From Arthrobacter sp. C9C5 (GTDB lineage Bacteria > Actinomycetota > Actinomycetes > Actinomycetales > Micrococcaceae), in the NCBI RefSeq assembly GCF_013359735.1, contig NZ_JABFMX010000015.1, positions 1 to 64,000 of the forward strand: a DNA stretch of 64,000 bases, in the 5' to 3' direction. The position numbers were made by a program, and so were the translations under genes. Positions 54,665-63,126 of this stretch are shown here, piece after piece (the stretch's first letter is position 1; the number at the start of each line of letters is the position of its first letter). The notes beneath the pieces were generated by a model, which saw only the letters and a program-made list of their open reading frames with translations, did not search any database and was not told where the DNA came from.

Positions 54665-55419
54665 CCGGCAAGGTGCTCCGGGACGGCGCCATCATCAACC
54701 CCGACGCCGCGAGGAAGCCGGCTTCGCCGGAGGGCAAGCCCACCGTCACCGTGCTCGACTACGGTTCCGGCAACGTCCGCTCGGCCGTCCGCGCCCTGGA
54801 ACGCGCCGGGGCCGAGGTCATCCTCAGCTCCAAGCCCGAAGACGTGCTCAACGCCGACGGGCTGGTTGTCCCCGGCGTCGGTGCCTTTGAGACCGTCATG
54901 AACGAGCTCAAGGCCGTTGACGCCGTGCGCATGATCGGCCGCCGAGTCGCCGGCGGCCGGCCCGTGCTCGCGATCTGCGTGGGGCTGCAGGTCCTGTTCG
55001 AAGCCGGCGTGGAACACGGCACCGTCGCCGAGGGCATGGGGGAGTGGCCCGGCAAGGTCGAGCTCCTCCCGGCCGAGGTCGTACCGCACATGGGCTGGAA
55101 CACGGTCACCGTGCCGGAGGGCTCCCGGCTCTTCGCCGGCGTCGAGAACGAGCGCTTCTACTTTGTGCACTCCTACGGCGTCCAGCACTGGGACTTCGAC
55201 GTGATCCAGCCGCGCATGGCGGCCCCGCTCGTCACCTGGTCCGAGCACGGCGCCCCGTTCATCGCGGCGGTGGAAAACGGCCCGTTGTGCGCCACCCAGT
55301 TCCACCCGGAAAAGTCTGGCGACGCCGGTGCGCGCCTGCTGCGCAACTGGGTCGACAGCCTCCGTGGCGGCGCCAAAGCCGGCGCCGGCCAGGCCGGCAC
55401 CCCGGAACAGAACGCCTAG
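54661..55419 (+). CDS. hisH: Imidazole glycerol phosphate synthase subunit HisH
   Basis: A 252-residue class I glutamine amidotransferase supplying ammonia to HisF. The catalytic cysteine is in [11 protein letters not shown] (about residue 106) and the His-Glu pair is in TQFHPEKSG. It has a 28-residue N-terminal extension before [10 protein letters not shown] and an Ala/Gly-rich tail, so it is longer than the usual 200-210 residues. HisF is not encoded in this window. Confidence 0.95.
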   Translation: MTGKVLRDGAIINPDAARKPASPEGKPTVTVLDYGSGNVRSAVRALERAGAEVILSSKPEDVLNADGLVVPGVGAFETVMNELKAVDAVRMIGRRVAGGRPVLAICVGLQVLFEAGVEHGTVAEGMGEWPGKVELLPAEVVPHMGWNTVTVPEGSRLFAGVENERFYFVHSYGVQHWDFDVIQPRMAAPLVTWSEHGAPFIAAVENGPLCATQFHPEKSGDAGARLLRNWVDSLRGGAKAGAGQAGTPEQNA

Positions 55420-55578
55420 ATGTGGTCCATAGTCCTGATGGGCCTTGCCGGCCTGCTGGTCGGCGGCGCCTTGTCCTTCCGCCAGCAGAAAAGCCCGCTG
55501 TGGGTCCAGATCGTGTTCTACTTCCTGGCCGGCATGTCGCTGCTGGCCGCCTGGCTCTTGACCCTGCCGGGGAACTGA
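55420..55578 (+). CDS. Small two-helix membrane protein inside the his operon
   Basis: A 52-residue protein starting at the base after the hisH stop (TAGATG). It has two hydrophobic segments, IVLMGLAGLLVGGALSF and VQIVFYFLAGMSLLAAWLL, joined by a polar RQQKSP turn. Coding-like third positions (mostly G/C) and tight packing between hisH and hisA support a real gene. The function is unknown; similar short proteins occupy this place in related genomes as far as I recall. Confidence 0.7.
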   Translation: MWSIVLMGLAGLLVGGALSFRQQKSPLWVQIVFYFLAGMSLLAAWLLTLPGN

Positions 55579-55638
55579 CCGGCCTGCAAACGCGCTCCCT
55601 TTCCCGACCCGCCGCCCCAACACCGTGAGGACCCTACG

Positions 55639-56385
55639 ATGACCACCGAAACCCCGCTGCCGGTACTCGAGCTGCTCCCCGCCGTCGATGTCGTCAACGG
55701 CCAGGCCGTGCGCCTGGTCCAGGGCGAAGCCGGCAGCGAAACCAGCTACGGCACGCCGCTGGAAGCCGCGCTCAACTGGCAGGAACAGGGGGCCGAATGG
55801 GTTCACCTCGTCGACCTCGACGCCGCCTTCGGCCGCGGGTCAAATGCCGAACTCTTGCGGGAGGTCGTGGGCCGGCTGGACATCAAGGTCGAGCTCTCCG
55901 GCGGCCTGCGCGACGACGAGTCCCTGGAAAAGGCCCTGGACCTCGGGGTCGCCCGGGTGAACCTGGGCACCGCGGCGCTGGAGAACCCCGAGTGGACGCA
56001 GCGGGTGATCGAGCGCTTCGGCGACAAGATCGCCGTCGGCCTCGACGTCCGCGGCACCACCCTCGCCGGCCGCGGCTGGACCAAGGAAGGCGGCGACCTC
56101 TGGGAGGTCCTCGGCCGCCTCGAGGAGGCCGGCTGCGCCCGCTACGTCGTCACCGACGTCACCAAGGACGGCACGCTGCAGGGCCCCAACGTGGAGCTGC
56201 TGCGCCAAATGGTGGAGAAGACCGGCAAGCCCGTCGTGGCTTCCGGTGGCATCTCCAGCCTCGAGGACCTTTTGGTCCTGCGCTCCCTCGTGCCGCTCGG
56301 CGTCGAGGGCGCCATCGTCGGCAAGGCCCTCTACAACGGGAACTTCACGCTGCCCCAGGCCCTCGACGTTGCCGGCCGCCGCTAG
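55639..56385 (+). CDS. priA: HisA/PriA phosphoribosyl isomerase
   Basis: A 248-residue TIM barrel. [20 protein letters not shown] and [13 protein letters not shown] near the N terminus and [13 protein letters not shown] near the C terminus mark HisA; in actinobacteria this enzyme is usually the bifunctional PriA that also does the TrpF step. Bifunctionality here is inference, since trp genes are not in view. Confidence 0.93.
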   Translation: MTTETPLPVLELLPAVDVVNGQAVRLVQGEAGSETSYGTPLEAALNWQEQGAEWVHLVDLDAAFGRGSNAELLREVVGRLDIKVELSGGLRDDESLEKALDLGVARVNLGTAALENPEWTQRVIERFGDKIAVGLDVRGTTLAGRGWTKEGGDLWEVLGRLEEAGCARYVVTDVTKDGTLQGPNVELLRQMVEKTGKPVVASGGISSLEDLLVLRSLVPLGVEGAIVGKALYNGNFTLPQALDVAGRR

Positions 56386-56398
56386 GCACATCCCAGCC

Positions 56399-57304
56399 AT
56401 GGAGCACAGCACCCAGCCCGCCGGGCGGCCGTTACCCGGGCATATTGCTGCCGCCCTCGCGCGTGCCGGCGGGGCGACGGACTCGGCCGGGCAGCCCTGG
56501 GCGGGCCGCAGCCTCAGCGGTGACGACGCCAGGATCCACAACTTCGAGGACGACGACGGCGCCGCCGACGCCGGCTACCTGGCCGCCTTGGCCGCCCTGG
56601 CCGCCGGCCAGGGCGACGAGGCATCGGTAGTGGCATCCCTGGCGACCGCACGCGTCTTCGTGCCGATCCTCGCCCGGCTCGTCGAAGAAGGCGAGGCTGT
56701 GATCGGCCAGGAAGGCAAGGAACAGCACGGCGGTGAGCTGCACGGGGACAAGCAGGCGGACATGGCCCTGGTAACCCTCAAGGCACCCGACGGCCGGACT
56801 GCGCTGCCGGTGTTTACCTCGGCCGAAGCCCTGGCCGCGTGGCACTCCGAGGCCCGGCCCGTGGCGGTGTACGCGGCACGCGCCGCGCTCTCCGCCGTTG
56901 CCGAGGGCGCCGAACTGCTGGTGCTGGACCCCGGCTCCGCCGCCACCTTCGTGGTGCGCCGCCCGGCCGTCTGGGCGCTGGCCCGGCAGCACGCCTGGAC
57001 GCCCAGCTACAGCGATCCGGCGGTAGCGGAAGCGGTCGAAGCGGCCGCGGCCGGTGTTGCGGCCCTCCGCCGCGTGGAAATGCATCCCGGCGCTGGCGTT
57101 GCGTCGGCGCAGGCCGGCGGCAGCCAGCTTCCCGGCGGCGGCGCCGGTCCGGAGCTGCGCGTGGTGCTGTACCTTGAAGACGGACTCAACGCCGCAGCGG
57201 TGCAGTCCATCGTGGCCGGCCTCAACGATGCCTGGGCCCGGAATGAAACGTTTGCTGAACGGGTTGACTCGATCGAAATCAAGTTGCAGCGCGCAGCTCA
57301 ATAG
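56399..57304 (+). CDS. SseB family protein
   Basis: A 301-residue soluble protein with the SseB N-terminal domain pattern: ATARVFVPILARLVEEGEAV, MALVTLKAPDGRTALPVFTS and AEALAAWHSEARPVAV, and a C-terminal domain ending LNDAWARNETFAERVDSIEI. Function of the family in actinobacteria is unknown; its place directly after hisA is common in these bacteria. ATG 56399 lies 13 bases after the hisA stop. Confidence 0.85.
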   Translation: MEHSTQPAGRPLPGHIAAALARAGGATDSAGQPWAGRSLSGDDARIHNFEDDDGAADAGYLAALAALAAGQGDEASVVASLATARVFVPILARLVEEGEAVIGQEGKEQHGGELHGDKQADMALVTLKAPDGRTALPVFTSAEALAAWHSEARPVAVYAARAALSAVAEGAELLVLDPGSAATFVVRRPAVWALARQHAWTPSYSDPAVAEAVEAAAAGVAALRRVEMHPGAGVASAQAGGSQLPGGGAGPELRVVLYLEDGLNAAAVQSIVAGLNDAWARNETFAERVDSIEIKLQRAAQ

Positions 57305-57367
57305 CCGACGGCCAGTGCGGAGACATCCCGGGGCTGCCGAAGGCAGTACTCAAAGGAATGCAGTTTC

Positions 57368-58687
57368 GTGAATTTCGCGCTTTACCGGGACCTGCTGGCC
57401 GTGAGGCCCATCAGGAACCTCCTGCTGGTCGGCATGGTCGCCCGCATCCCGCACTCCGCCGCAGGCGTGCTGTTGACCCTCCACATCGTCCTCACCCTGG
57501 GCCAGGGCTATGCCGCGGCCGGGGCGGCTGCCGCTGTCATGACGATTGGCATCGCCGTCGGCGCCCCGTGGCGCGGCCGCCGCGTGGATACCGTGGGCCT
57601 GCGGAGGGCGCTGATCCCGTCCGTCGTCTCCGAGACCGTCATCTGGTCGATCGTGCCCCACGTCAGCTATGAGCTGCTGTTGCCGCTGGTCTTCGTGGGC
57701 GGCCTGCTGACGCTGCCGATCTTCAGCGTCGTGCGCCAGTCGCTGGGAATCCTGGCCAGCGGGGAGCAGCGGCGGACGGCTTTCGCCCTGGACGCGATCA
57801 GCACCGAACTGGTCTTCATGATCGGCCCCGCCGCAGGTGCCCTCGTCGCCACCGCGGGCTTCTCCGTGCTGGGCCTGACCGTGGTGGGGGTCGCTACCTC
57901 CCTGTCCGGCCTGTTCCTGATGTGGATCAACCCGCCCACCCGCAGTGCCGCGCCCGGCGTCGAACCGGATCCGGCGTTCGAGGCGAGCCAGCAGATGGGT
58001 GCCGAGACGGCCCTCGTCGCCGCGGCGCCCCACGTCCAGGAGGCTGCAGCGGAACTGGCGCCGCTGGCTGCCGCGGAACAGCGGCGGCAGGGCCGGCTCG
58101 GGTTGCGGCACAAGGTCATCCACAACTTCGCCTGGTTCACGGCCGCCGTCGCGGCGGTCTTCGCCGTCGCAGCCGGGGCGGGCATGGTGCTCAGCGGCAC
58201 CGACGTCGGAATTGTCGCCGCACTGCAGACGGGCGGCCATCAGGCCGAAATCGGCATCGTTTTCCTGTTCTGGTGCGCGGCATCGGTGCTGGGCGGCCTG
58301 GTCTACGGCGCCATGCACCGGCCTGTCTCACCGGTCCTGCTGTTGCTGGGCATGTCCGCACTGACCCTTCCGATGGCGTTCGCACAGGACACCTGGACGC
58401 TCGCACTGCTCTCGCTGCTGCCGGGCCTGTTGTGCGCACCGGTGCTCTCTGCAGCCTCCGAGAAGGTGGCCGAACTGGTCGAGGAGGGCCGCCGCGGCGA
58501 GGCGATGGGTTGGTACGGCTCGGCCCTCACCGGCGGCGTGGCGCTCGGCGCCCCGCTGGCCGGGCTCTTCATTGACGGCGTGGGCCCGGGCGCCGGCTTC
58601 GTCTCGGTGGGACTGGCCGGCGTCGTGCTGTGCCTCGTGGGCCTGGTCCTGCAGCACCGCCGACGGCGGCGGCTCGCCGCAGCCTGA
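57368..58687 (+). CDS. MFS transporter
   Basis: A 439-residue major facilitator with about twelve helices in two halves and a long charged central loop (about residues 195-245, including AAPHVQEAAAELAPLAAAEQ). The first half has MTIGIAVGAPWRGRRVDTVG, a motif A-like loop between helices 2 and 3. The GTG start follows AAAGGA. The substrate is unknown. It ends in a very stable terminator. Confidence 0.88.
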   Translation: MNFALYRDLLAVRPIRNLLLVGMVARIPHSAAGVLLTLHIVLTLGQGYAAAGAAAAVMTIGIAVGAPWRGRRVDTVGLRRALIPSVVSETVIWSIVPHVSYELLLPLVFVGGLLTLPIFSVVRQSLGILASGEQRRTAFALDAISTELVFMIGPAAGALVATAGFSVLGLTVVGVATSLSGLFLMWINPPTRSAAPGVEPDPAFEASQQMGAETALVAAAPHVQEAAAELAPLAAAEQRRQGRLGLRHKVIHNFAWFTAAVAAVFAVAAGAGMVLSGTDVGIVAALQTGGHQAEIGIVFLFWCAASVLGGLVYGAMHRPVSPVLLLLGMSALTLPMAFAQDTWTLALLSLLPGLLCAPVLSAASEKVAELVEEGRRGEAMGWYGSALTGGVALGAPLAGLFIDGVGPGAGFVSVGLAGVVLCLVGLVLQHRRRRRLAAA

Positions 58688-58721
58688 CCTGCCGCAACCC
58701 TGCCAACGGAGGAGTTAACGC

Positions 58722-58765
58722 CGGCGGCGGGCGGACCGATGTGGTCCGCCCGCCGCCGTCGTCGT
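58722..58765 (+). terminator. Strong hairpin terminator after the MFS gene
   Basis: A perfect 16-bp stem (beginning CGGCGGCGGGCGGACC) around GATGT, followed by GTCGTCGTT. Confidence 0.8.
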
Positions 58766-58816
58766 TGCCTGCTGGCTGTGGGTGCTCAGCGTGTCCCGGC
58801 AGATGGGGCCTTGTTT

Positions 58817-58844
58817 ACGGGCCCTAGTTGACGGGCCCTAGTTG
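58817..58844. repeat. 14-bp tandem duplication over the DUF1844 stop codon
   Basis: ACGGGCCCTAGTTG occurs twice in tandem. On the minus strand the second copy encountered lies just past the stop, so the Val-Asn-stop end of the gene is duplicated. Confidence 0.85.
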
Positions 58845-59224
58845 ACGGCGCCGGTGTACTTCTCGCCCGGACCCTTGCCCGGCGCGTCCGGAATGGCGGA
58901 TTCCTCGCGGAAGGCCAACTGCAGGGACCGCAGGCCGTCGCGCAACGGGCCGGCATGCTGGGAGCCGATCTCGGGGGCCGCGGCGGTGACCAGTCCGGCG
59001 AGGGCGGTGATCAGTTTGCGCGCCTCATCCAGGTCCTTGAGCTCTTCGGCGTTGTCCTCGGCGGCCAGCCCGAGCTTCACTGCGGCGGCACTCATCAGGT
59101 GCACTGCGGCGGTGGTAATGACTTCGATCGCGGGGACCTCGGAGATGTCGCGGATCTGCTGGGAAACATCGGCCTGGGCATCGGCCGGCTGGTAAACGTG
59201 TGAATTACGCTCTGGTGTGCTCAT
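58838..59224 (-). CDS. DUF1844 domain protein
   Basis: A 128-residue protein: a polar N terminus, then IRDISEVPAIEVITTAAVHL, MSAAAVKLGLAA and LDEARKLITALAGLVTAA, the DUF1844 pattern. It is encoded divergently from infC, as in many actinobacteria, but its role is unknown. ATG 59224 is chosen because residues upstream of it lack conserved character. Confidence 0.88.
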   Translation of the reverse strand: MSTPERNSHVYQPADAQADVSQQIRDISEVPAIEVITTAAVHLMSAAAVKLGLAAEDNAEELKDLDEARKLITALAGLVTAAAPEIGSQHAGPLRDGLRSLQLAFREESAIPDAPGKGPGEKYTGAVN

Positions 59225-59497
59225 GCTGGTAAGCTTGTCACAGACCAACTGAATGTCGTTATTTCTGCAGAAGTCCACAAACGGAACAGAGACCCGGCGG
59301 CGCCACGTGCGTTGAGCCGGTATCTTTCTGTAGGATTGGTTTTCAGTTTGCAAGCGGAGTTCTCTCCCACCCGCGTCAGCCGCGAGTATTCCCTAGGAAT
59401 CAAGGTTGCCGGGTACCTGGTCGGGCATTTTCTCCGGGCATTACGCCTGGCGGGTATGCATGCCGCCTCCTCGCGAGGACGGCAGTACCGATCTTTG

Positions 59498-59538
59498 AGG
59501 CCTTCGATTGCTCCGGCAATTGGAGGCCTTCTTCATTT
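59498..59538 (+). promoter_or_regulatory. Terminator-like hairpin in the infC leader (attenuator candidate)
   Basis: AGGCCTTCGATTGC pairs with GCAATTGGAGGCCT (14 bp with two G-U pairs) around TCCG and is followed by TTCTTCATTT. A second hairpin lies at 59461-59484. Together with TAGGAT (59331-59336) as a possible -10, the 352-base DUF1844-infC gap holds a leader of about 230 nt. IF3-L35-L20 operons are controlled by leader structures in other bacteria. Confidence 0.55.
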
Positions 59539-59576
59539 GCCGGCGGAGTACCCCTCACGAACACAGGAGCTTTAAC

Positions 59577-60653
59577 ATTAGCGAGCCAAGAATCAATGAG
59601 CGTATCCGCGTCCCCGAGGTGCGGCTGGTCGGCCCTGCAGGCGAACAAGTAGGCGTCGTCCGTATTGAGGATGCCCTGCGTTTGGCTGCCGAGTCCGATC
59701 TTGATCTCGTTGAAGTTGCACCGCAGGCCAAGCCTCCGGTGTGCAAGCTGATGGACTTCGGCAAGTACAAGTACGAAGCCGCCGTCAAGGCACGCGAAGC
59801 CCGGAAGAACCAGACCAACACGGTCCTGAAGGAAATCCGCTTCCGCCTGAAGATCGACACCCACGACTACGAGACGAAGCGCGGCCACGCGCTCCGCTTC
59901 CTCGGCGCCGGTGACAAGGTCAAGGCCATGATCCAGTTCCGCGGCCGTGAGCAGCAGCGCCCCGAGATGGGCATCCGCCTGCTCCAGCGCTTCGCTGACG
60001 ACGTCGCCGAGGTGGGCGTCGTGGAGTCAAGCCCGCGCATCGACGGCCGCAACATGGTCATGGTTGTCGGACCGCTGAAGAACAAGGCGGAAGCCAAGGC
60101 AGAGGCACGCCGTGCAACGCAGCGCGCAGAAGCCAAGGCCGAGAACGAAGCCAAGGCTTCGGGCGGAGGCCGCGTTGACACGTCCGGCCCCGAGGCACCC
60201 CTGACGCAGTCGCTTGCCGATCTTCTTCCGGAGGGCTACCAGGTCCGGACTGAGGCGCCCGAAGCCGAGGCAGCCGTGACGGAGGCTCCGGCAACGGAAG
60301 CCCCCGCCGCTGAGGCGCCCAAGGCAGAGGAAGCCGCGGCAGAGGCTCCGGCAACGGAAGCTCCCGCCCAGGAAGAGCCGAAGCAGGAGGCCCCCAAGGC
60401 CCCGAAGGCGGCTGCTCCGAAGCAGGCAGCTCCGAAGGCGGCAGCGAAGCCCGCAGTGACCAAGGCGCCCGCGGCTCCCAAGGCTGCAGCACCGAAGGCG
60501 CCTGCGGCACCGGCAACGCCGGCGGCCGAGAAGCCTGCACCGAAGCCGGTTGCGGCGCCGAAGCCGGTCGCCCGGCCGGCGGCTCCGAAGCCTGCGGCAC
60601 GGCCGGCGGCCCCCAAGGCCGCCCCGAAGCCGGGCAGCAAGAAGACCAACTAG
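59577..60653 (+). CDS. infC: Translation initiation factor IF-3 with AUU start and long C-terminal tail
   Basis: The start codon is ATT at 59577: AGGAG ends 7 bases before it, and the protein then reads [16 protein letters not shown], aligned with the start of known actinobacterial IF3. AUU is the classic infC start that lets IF3 repress its own translation. The IF3 core (N domain, linker, C domain with [12 protein letters not shown]) takes about residues 1-170. The remaining ~190 residues are a low-complexity Ala/Pro/Glu tail that changes to Ala/Pro/Lys and ends KPGSKKTN. The core prevents premature 50S joining; the tail's role is unknown. The L35 gene follows after 115 bases. Confidence 0.95.
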   Translation: MSEPRINERIRVPEVRLVGPAGEQVGVVRIEDALRLAAESDLDLVEVAPQAKPPVCKLMDFGKYKYEAAVKAREARKNQTNTVLKEIRFRLKIDTHDYETKRGHALRFLGAGDKVKAMIQFRGREQQRPEMGIRLLQRFADDVAEVGVVESSPRIDGRNMVMVVGPLKNKAEAKAEARRATQRAEAKAENEAKASGGGRVDTSGPEAPLTQSLADLLPEGYQVRTEAPEAEAAVTEAPATEAPAAEAPKAEEAAAEAPATEAPAQEEPKQEAPKAPKAAAPKQAAPKAAAKPAVTKAPAAPKAAAPKAPAAPATPAAEKPAPKPVAAPKPVARPAAPKPAARPAAPKAAPKPGSKKTN

Positions 60654-60768
60654 TTCACGGCTGACGGACAGCAATGTCCGGCAGCAAGCAACCAGCACGC
60701 CGCCCGCAGGGGTGGCTGCACGAAAGACTGCAGACCCCGTCTGCGGATACGTAAGGAGATCGGTTCCC

Positions 60769-60963
60769 ATGCCGAAGATGAAGACCCACAGCGGTGCTAA
60801 GAAGCGCTTCAAGCTGACCGGTAGCGGCAAGCTGCGCCGCCAGCAGGCCAACCGCCGCCACTACCTCGAGCACAAGTCCTCCAGGCTGACTCGCCGCCTC
60901 GCCGGCGACAAGATCGTCTTCAAGGGCGACGCCAAGGTCATCCGGAAGATGCTCGGCATCTAA
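60769..60963 (+). CDS. rpmI: 50S ribosomal protein L35
   Basis: A 64-residue L35 beginning [20 protein letters not shown], with [24 protein letters not shown] lies about 11 bases before the ATG. It is between infC and rplT in the standard operon order. Confidence 0.97.
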   Translation: MPKMKTHSGAKKRFKLTGSGKLRRQQANRRHYLEHKSSRLTRRLAGDKIVFKGDAKVIRKMLGI

Positions 60964-61082
60964 GTTCCAAGTTCTCGGATCGATTGCCACCTGGCAGCGG
61001 TCCACTACCAAAAAGGCTTCTCAGGCCAGCCGGGTTTTCCGGCAGTAGATGCTTGGGATCAGAATTCTGAAGGAGTACGCAC

Positions 61083-61553
61083 GTGGCACGTGTGAAGAGG
61101 GCGGTCAACGCCCACAAGAAGCGCCGGGTTATCCTCGAACGCGCAAAGGGCTACCGTGGACAGCGTTCACGCCTGTACCGCAAGGCCAAAGAGCAGCTGC
61201 TGCACTCGTTTGTGTACAGCTACGGCGACCGCAAGAAGAAGAAGGGCGACTTCCGCCGCCTGTGGATCCAGCGCATCAACGCTGCTTCCCGCGCCAACGG
61301 CCTGACCTACAACCGTCTGATCCAGGGCCTCAAGGCCGCTGAGGTCGAGGTTGACCGCCGTATGCTGGCCGAGCTGGCCGTCTCCGACGCCAACGCCTTC
61401 GCCGCGCTGGTCAAGGTCGCCAAGGACTCGCTGCCTGCTGACACTTCCGCTCCGGCCGTCCAGGTAGAGGCTGCTGCGGCCCCGAAGGCTGCGAAGAAGC
61501 CTGCCGCGAAGAAGCCTGCTGCCAAGAAGGCTGACGCCGAGGCCGCAAAGTAG
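61083..61553 (+). CDS. rplT: 50S ribosomal protein L20 with C-terminal extension
   Basis: Residues 1-118 are a normal L20 ([60 protein letters not shown]). It binds 23S rRNA early in 50S assembly and represses its own operon in other bacteria. About 38 extra residues form an Ala/Lys tail with repeated AAKKP units, so the 156-residue protein is longer than usual. The GTG start follows AAGGAG. Confidence 0.97.
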   Translation: MARVKRAVNAHKKRRVILERAKGYRGQRSRLYRKAKEQLLHSFVYSYGDRKKKKGDFRRLWIQRINAASRANGLTYNRLIQGLKAAEVEVDRRMLAELAVSDANAFAALVKVAKDSLPADTSAPAVQVEAAAAPKAAKKPAAKKPAAKKADAEAAK

Positions 61554-61606
61554 TTCCTGCCGCCGTCGAAAGACAGCGTCGTTCAAGAACTGCTCGCGAG
61601 AGCAAC

Positions 61607-61612
61607 TAAGGT
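61607..61612 (+). promoter_or_regulatory. -10-like hexamer for the rRNA methyltransferase gene
   Basis: TAAGGT lies 6 bases before the ATG at 61619. A small TGCTC-GCGA-GAGCA hairpin lies just upstream and may end rplT transcription. Confidence 0.4.
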
Positions 61613-61618
61613 TCTTAT

Positions 61619-62518
61619 ATGAACGAAACCGGGCGCCCGCAAGGCTTTCCACTTTCCAACCCTCGAGCAGATCGAGTGAGGAAGGTGGCACAGCTTGCCG
61701 GGCGTCCGGCCCGTTTAAAGCGCAGCGAGTTCCTGGCCGAGGGCCCGCAGGCTGTCCGGGAGGCCCTGGTCCTGCACCAGAAGAGGATTGCCGCGGGGGA
61801 GCCCGGCCTCGTCTATGAGGTCTACGCCAGTGAGGCCTGCCTGGACCGGCACCCGGACCTGGAGGCACTCGCGGAGGGCACCACCGCCTACCTCGCCACG
61901 GACGAAGTGCTGGCCGCGATGGCGGACACGGTCACCCCGCAGGGCATCCTCGCGGTCTGCGGCTTCCTGGACGTCGGCCTCGACCAGGTGCTGGACGCGA
62001 ACCCACGACTGGTCGCGGTCCTGTGCCAGGTCCGCGACCCCGGCAACGCCGGAACCGTGCTCCGGGCCGCCGACGCCGCCGGTGCGGACGCCGTCATCCT
62101 GACCGCCTCCAGCGTTGATATCTACAACCCGAAGGCCGTGCGCTCGACGGCCGGATCCCTCTTCCACCTGCCCGTGGTGCTCGGCGCCGATGTAGAGGAA
62201 CTGGTGGCGCGCTGTAAGGAACGCGGCATCGGTGTCCTCGCGGCGGACGGCCAGGGCCAGCTGAACCTCGACCGGCTCCAGGACGAGAACGCGGCCCGGC
62301 GGCTCGGAGCGTCCGCGGCCGAATCCGAGTACGCCCTGGAACAGCCAACCGCCTGGCTGTTCGGCAACGAGGCCCAGGGGCTGTCCGAAGAGGAACTCGC
62401 CCTCGCAGACCACCGGGTCGCCGTGCCGGTCTACGGAGCGGCGGAAAGCCTCAACCTCGGCACCGCGGCAACGGTTTGCCTTTACGCCAGCGCCAGGTCG
62501 CAGCAGCGCTCCGCTTAG
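61619..62518 (+). CDS. TrmH/SpoU family rRNA (ribose) methyltransferase
   Basis: A 299-residue SPOUT enzyme. The N-terminal substrate-binding domain has RKVAQLAGRPARLKRSEFLA; the catalytic domain has QVRDPGNAGTVLRAADAAGA, LFGNEAQGLSEEELALADH and the C-terminal knot motif VPVYGAAESLNLGTAATVCL. It 2'-O-methylates an rRNA or tRNA ribose. Its place after rplT is conserved in actinobacteria. The exact target is unknown. Confidence 0.92.
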   Translation: MNETGRPQGFPLSNPRADRVRKVAQLAGRPARLKRSEFLAEGPQAVREALVLHQKRIAAGEPGLVYEVYASEACLDRHPDLEALAEGTTAYLATDEVLAAMADTVTPQGILAVCGFLDVGLDQVLDANPRLVAVLCQVRDPGNAGTVLRAADAAGADAVILTASSVDIYNPKAVRSTAGSLFHLPVVLGADVEELVARCKERGIGVLAADGQGQLNLDRLQDENAARRLGASAAESEYALEQPTAWLFGNEAQGLSEEELALADHRVAVPVYGAAESLNLGTAATVCLYASARSQQRSA

Positions 62519-62542
62519 CCGGTACCACCTTCAGAAAAACCA

Positions 62543-62584
62543 ACGACGGCGGGGGCCCACCAAATGGTGAGCCCCCGCCGTCGT
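62543..62584. terminator. Bidirectional terminator
   Basis: A 14-bp perfect stem (ACGACGGCGGGGGC) with an inner CACC-AAAT-GGTG stem. It separates the methyltransferase gene from the convergent GlsB/YeaQ gene. Confidence 0.8.
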
Positions 62585-62629
62585 ACCTTCACCGCTGCGG
62601 CACTGCAGCCGGGCGGTGACGTGAGAGAT

Positions 62630-62896
62630 TTACGTGGTCCGGTTTCGCCCGGTGATGGCGCCGTAGATGCCGGCTACGACGAGGCCGCCGACAATGGCCA
62701 GGATCCAGGAACCGAGGTTCCAGAATTCCATCTTGCCGCCGCCGAACAGCAGGTCGCCGATCCAGCCGCCGACAATGGCTCCGACGACGCCGAGCACGAG
62801 GCTGGTGACCCAGCCGCCGCCGACCCTGCCAGGCATGATTGCCTTAACGATTGCACCTACAATGAGTCCGAGAATGATCCAGCCTAGAAAGCCCAT
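62630..62896 (-). CDS. GlsB/YeaQ/YmgE family membrane protein
   Basis: An 88-residue transglycosylase-associated-type protein with three hydrophobic segments: FLGWIILGLIVGAIVKAI, WVTSLVLGVVGAIVGGWIG and LGSWILAIVGGLVVAGIYG, and the family signature GRVGGGWVTSL. These proteins accumulate under stress; the mechanism is unknown. TAGGAGGAG precedes the ATG at 62896. The 230 bases up to the next gene hold no further gene. Confidence 0.88.
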   Translation of the reverse strand: MGFLGWIILGLIVGAIVKAIMPGRVGGGWVTSLVLGVVGAIVGGWIGDLLFGGGKMEFWNLGSWILAIVGGLVVAGIYGAITGRNRTT

Positions 62897-63126
62897 TTCT
62901 CCTCCTACATATTCGTCGGCATTCACCTTAGGAATCCCGATTATGGCTTCAAGCTAACACAGGCGTGATCGCGTGTCAGCAACATCACACTCAATCGTTA
63001 CGTACCGCAGGCGGCCCCGCCGCGGTGCGGGAGCGGGCCCTAAAACGGGTACGGTGTTCCTTGCGGACCCGGGCGCACGGCGCTTTCCGCAAGTCCCCCT
63101 GAAAAACCTCCAAAGGAGAAGCTCTC

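Noticed and set aside
59508..59576. TTG at 59508 as the infC start
   Set aside because: It lies inside the terminator-like hairpin, has no ribosome-binding site, and would add 23 non-conserved residues before the IF3 N terminus.
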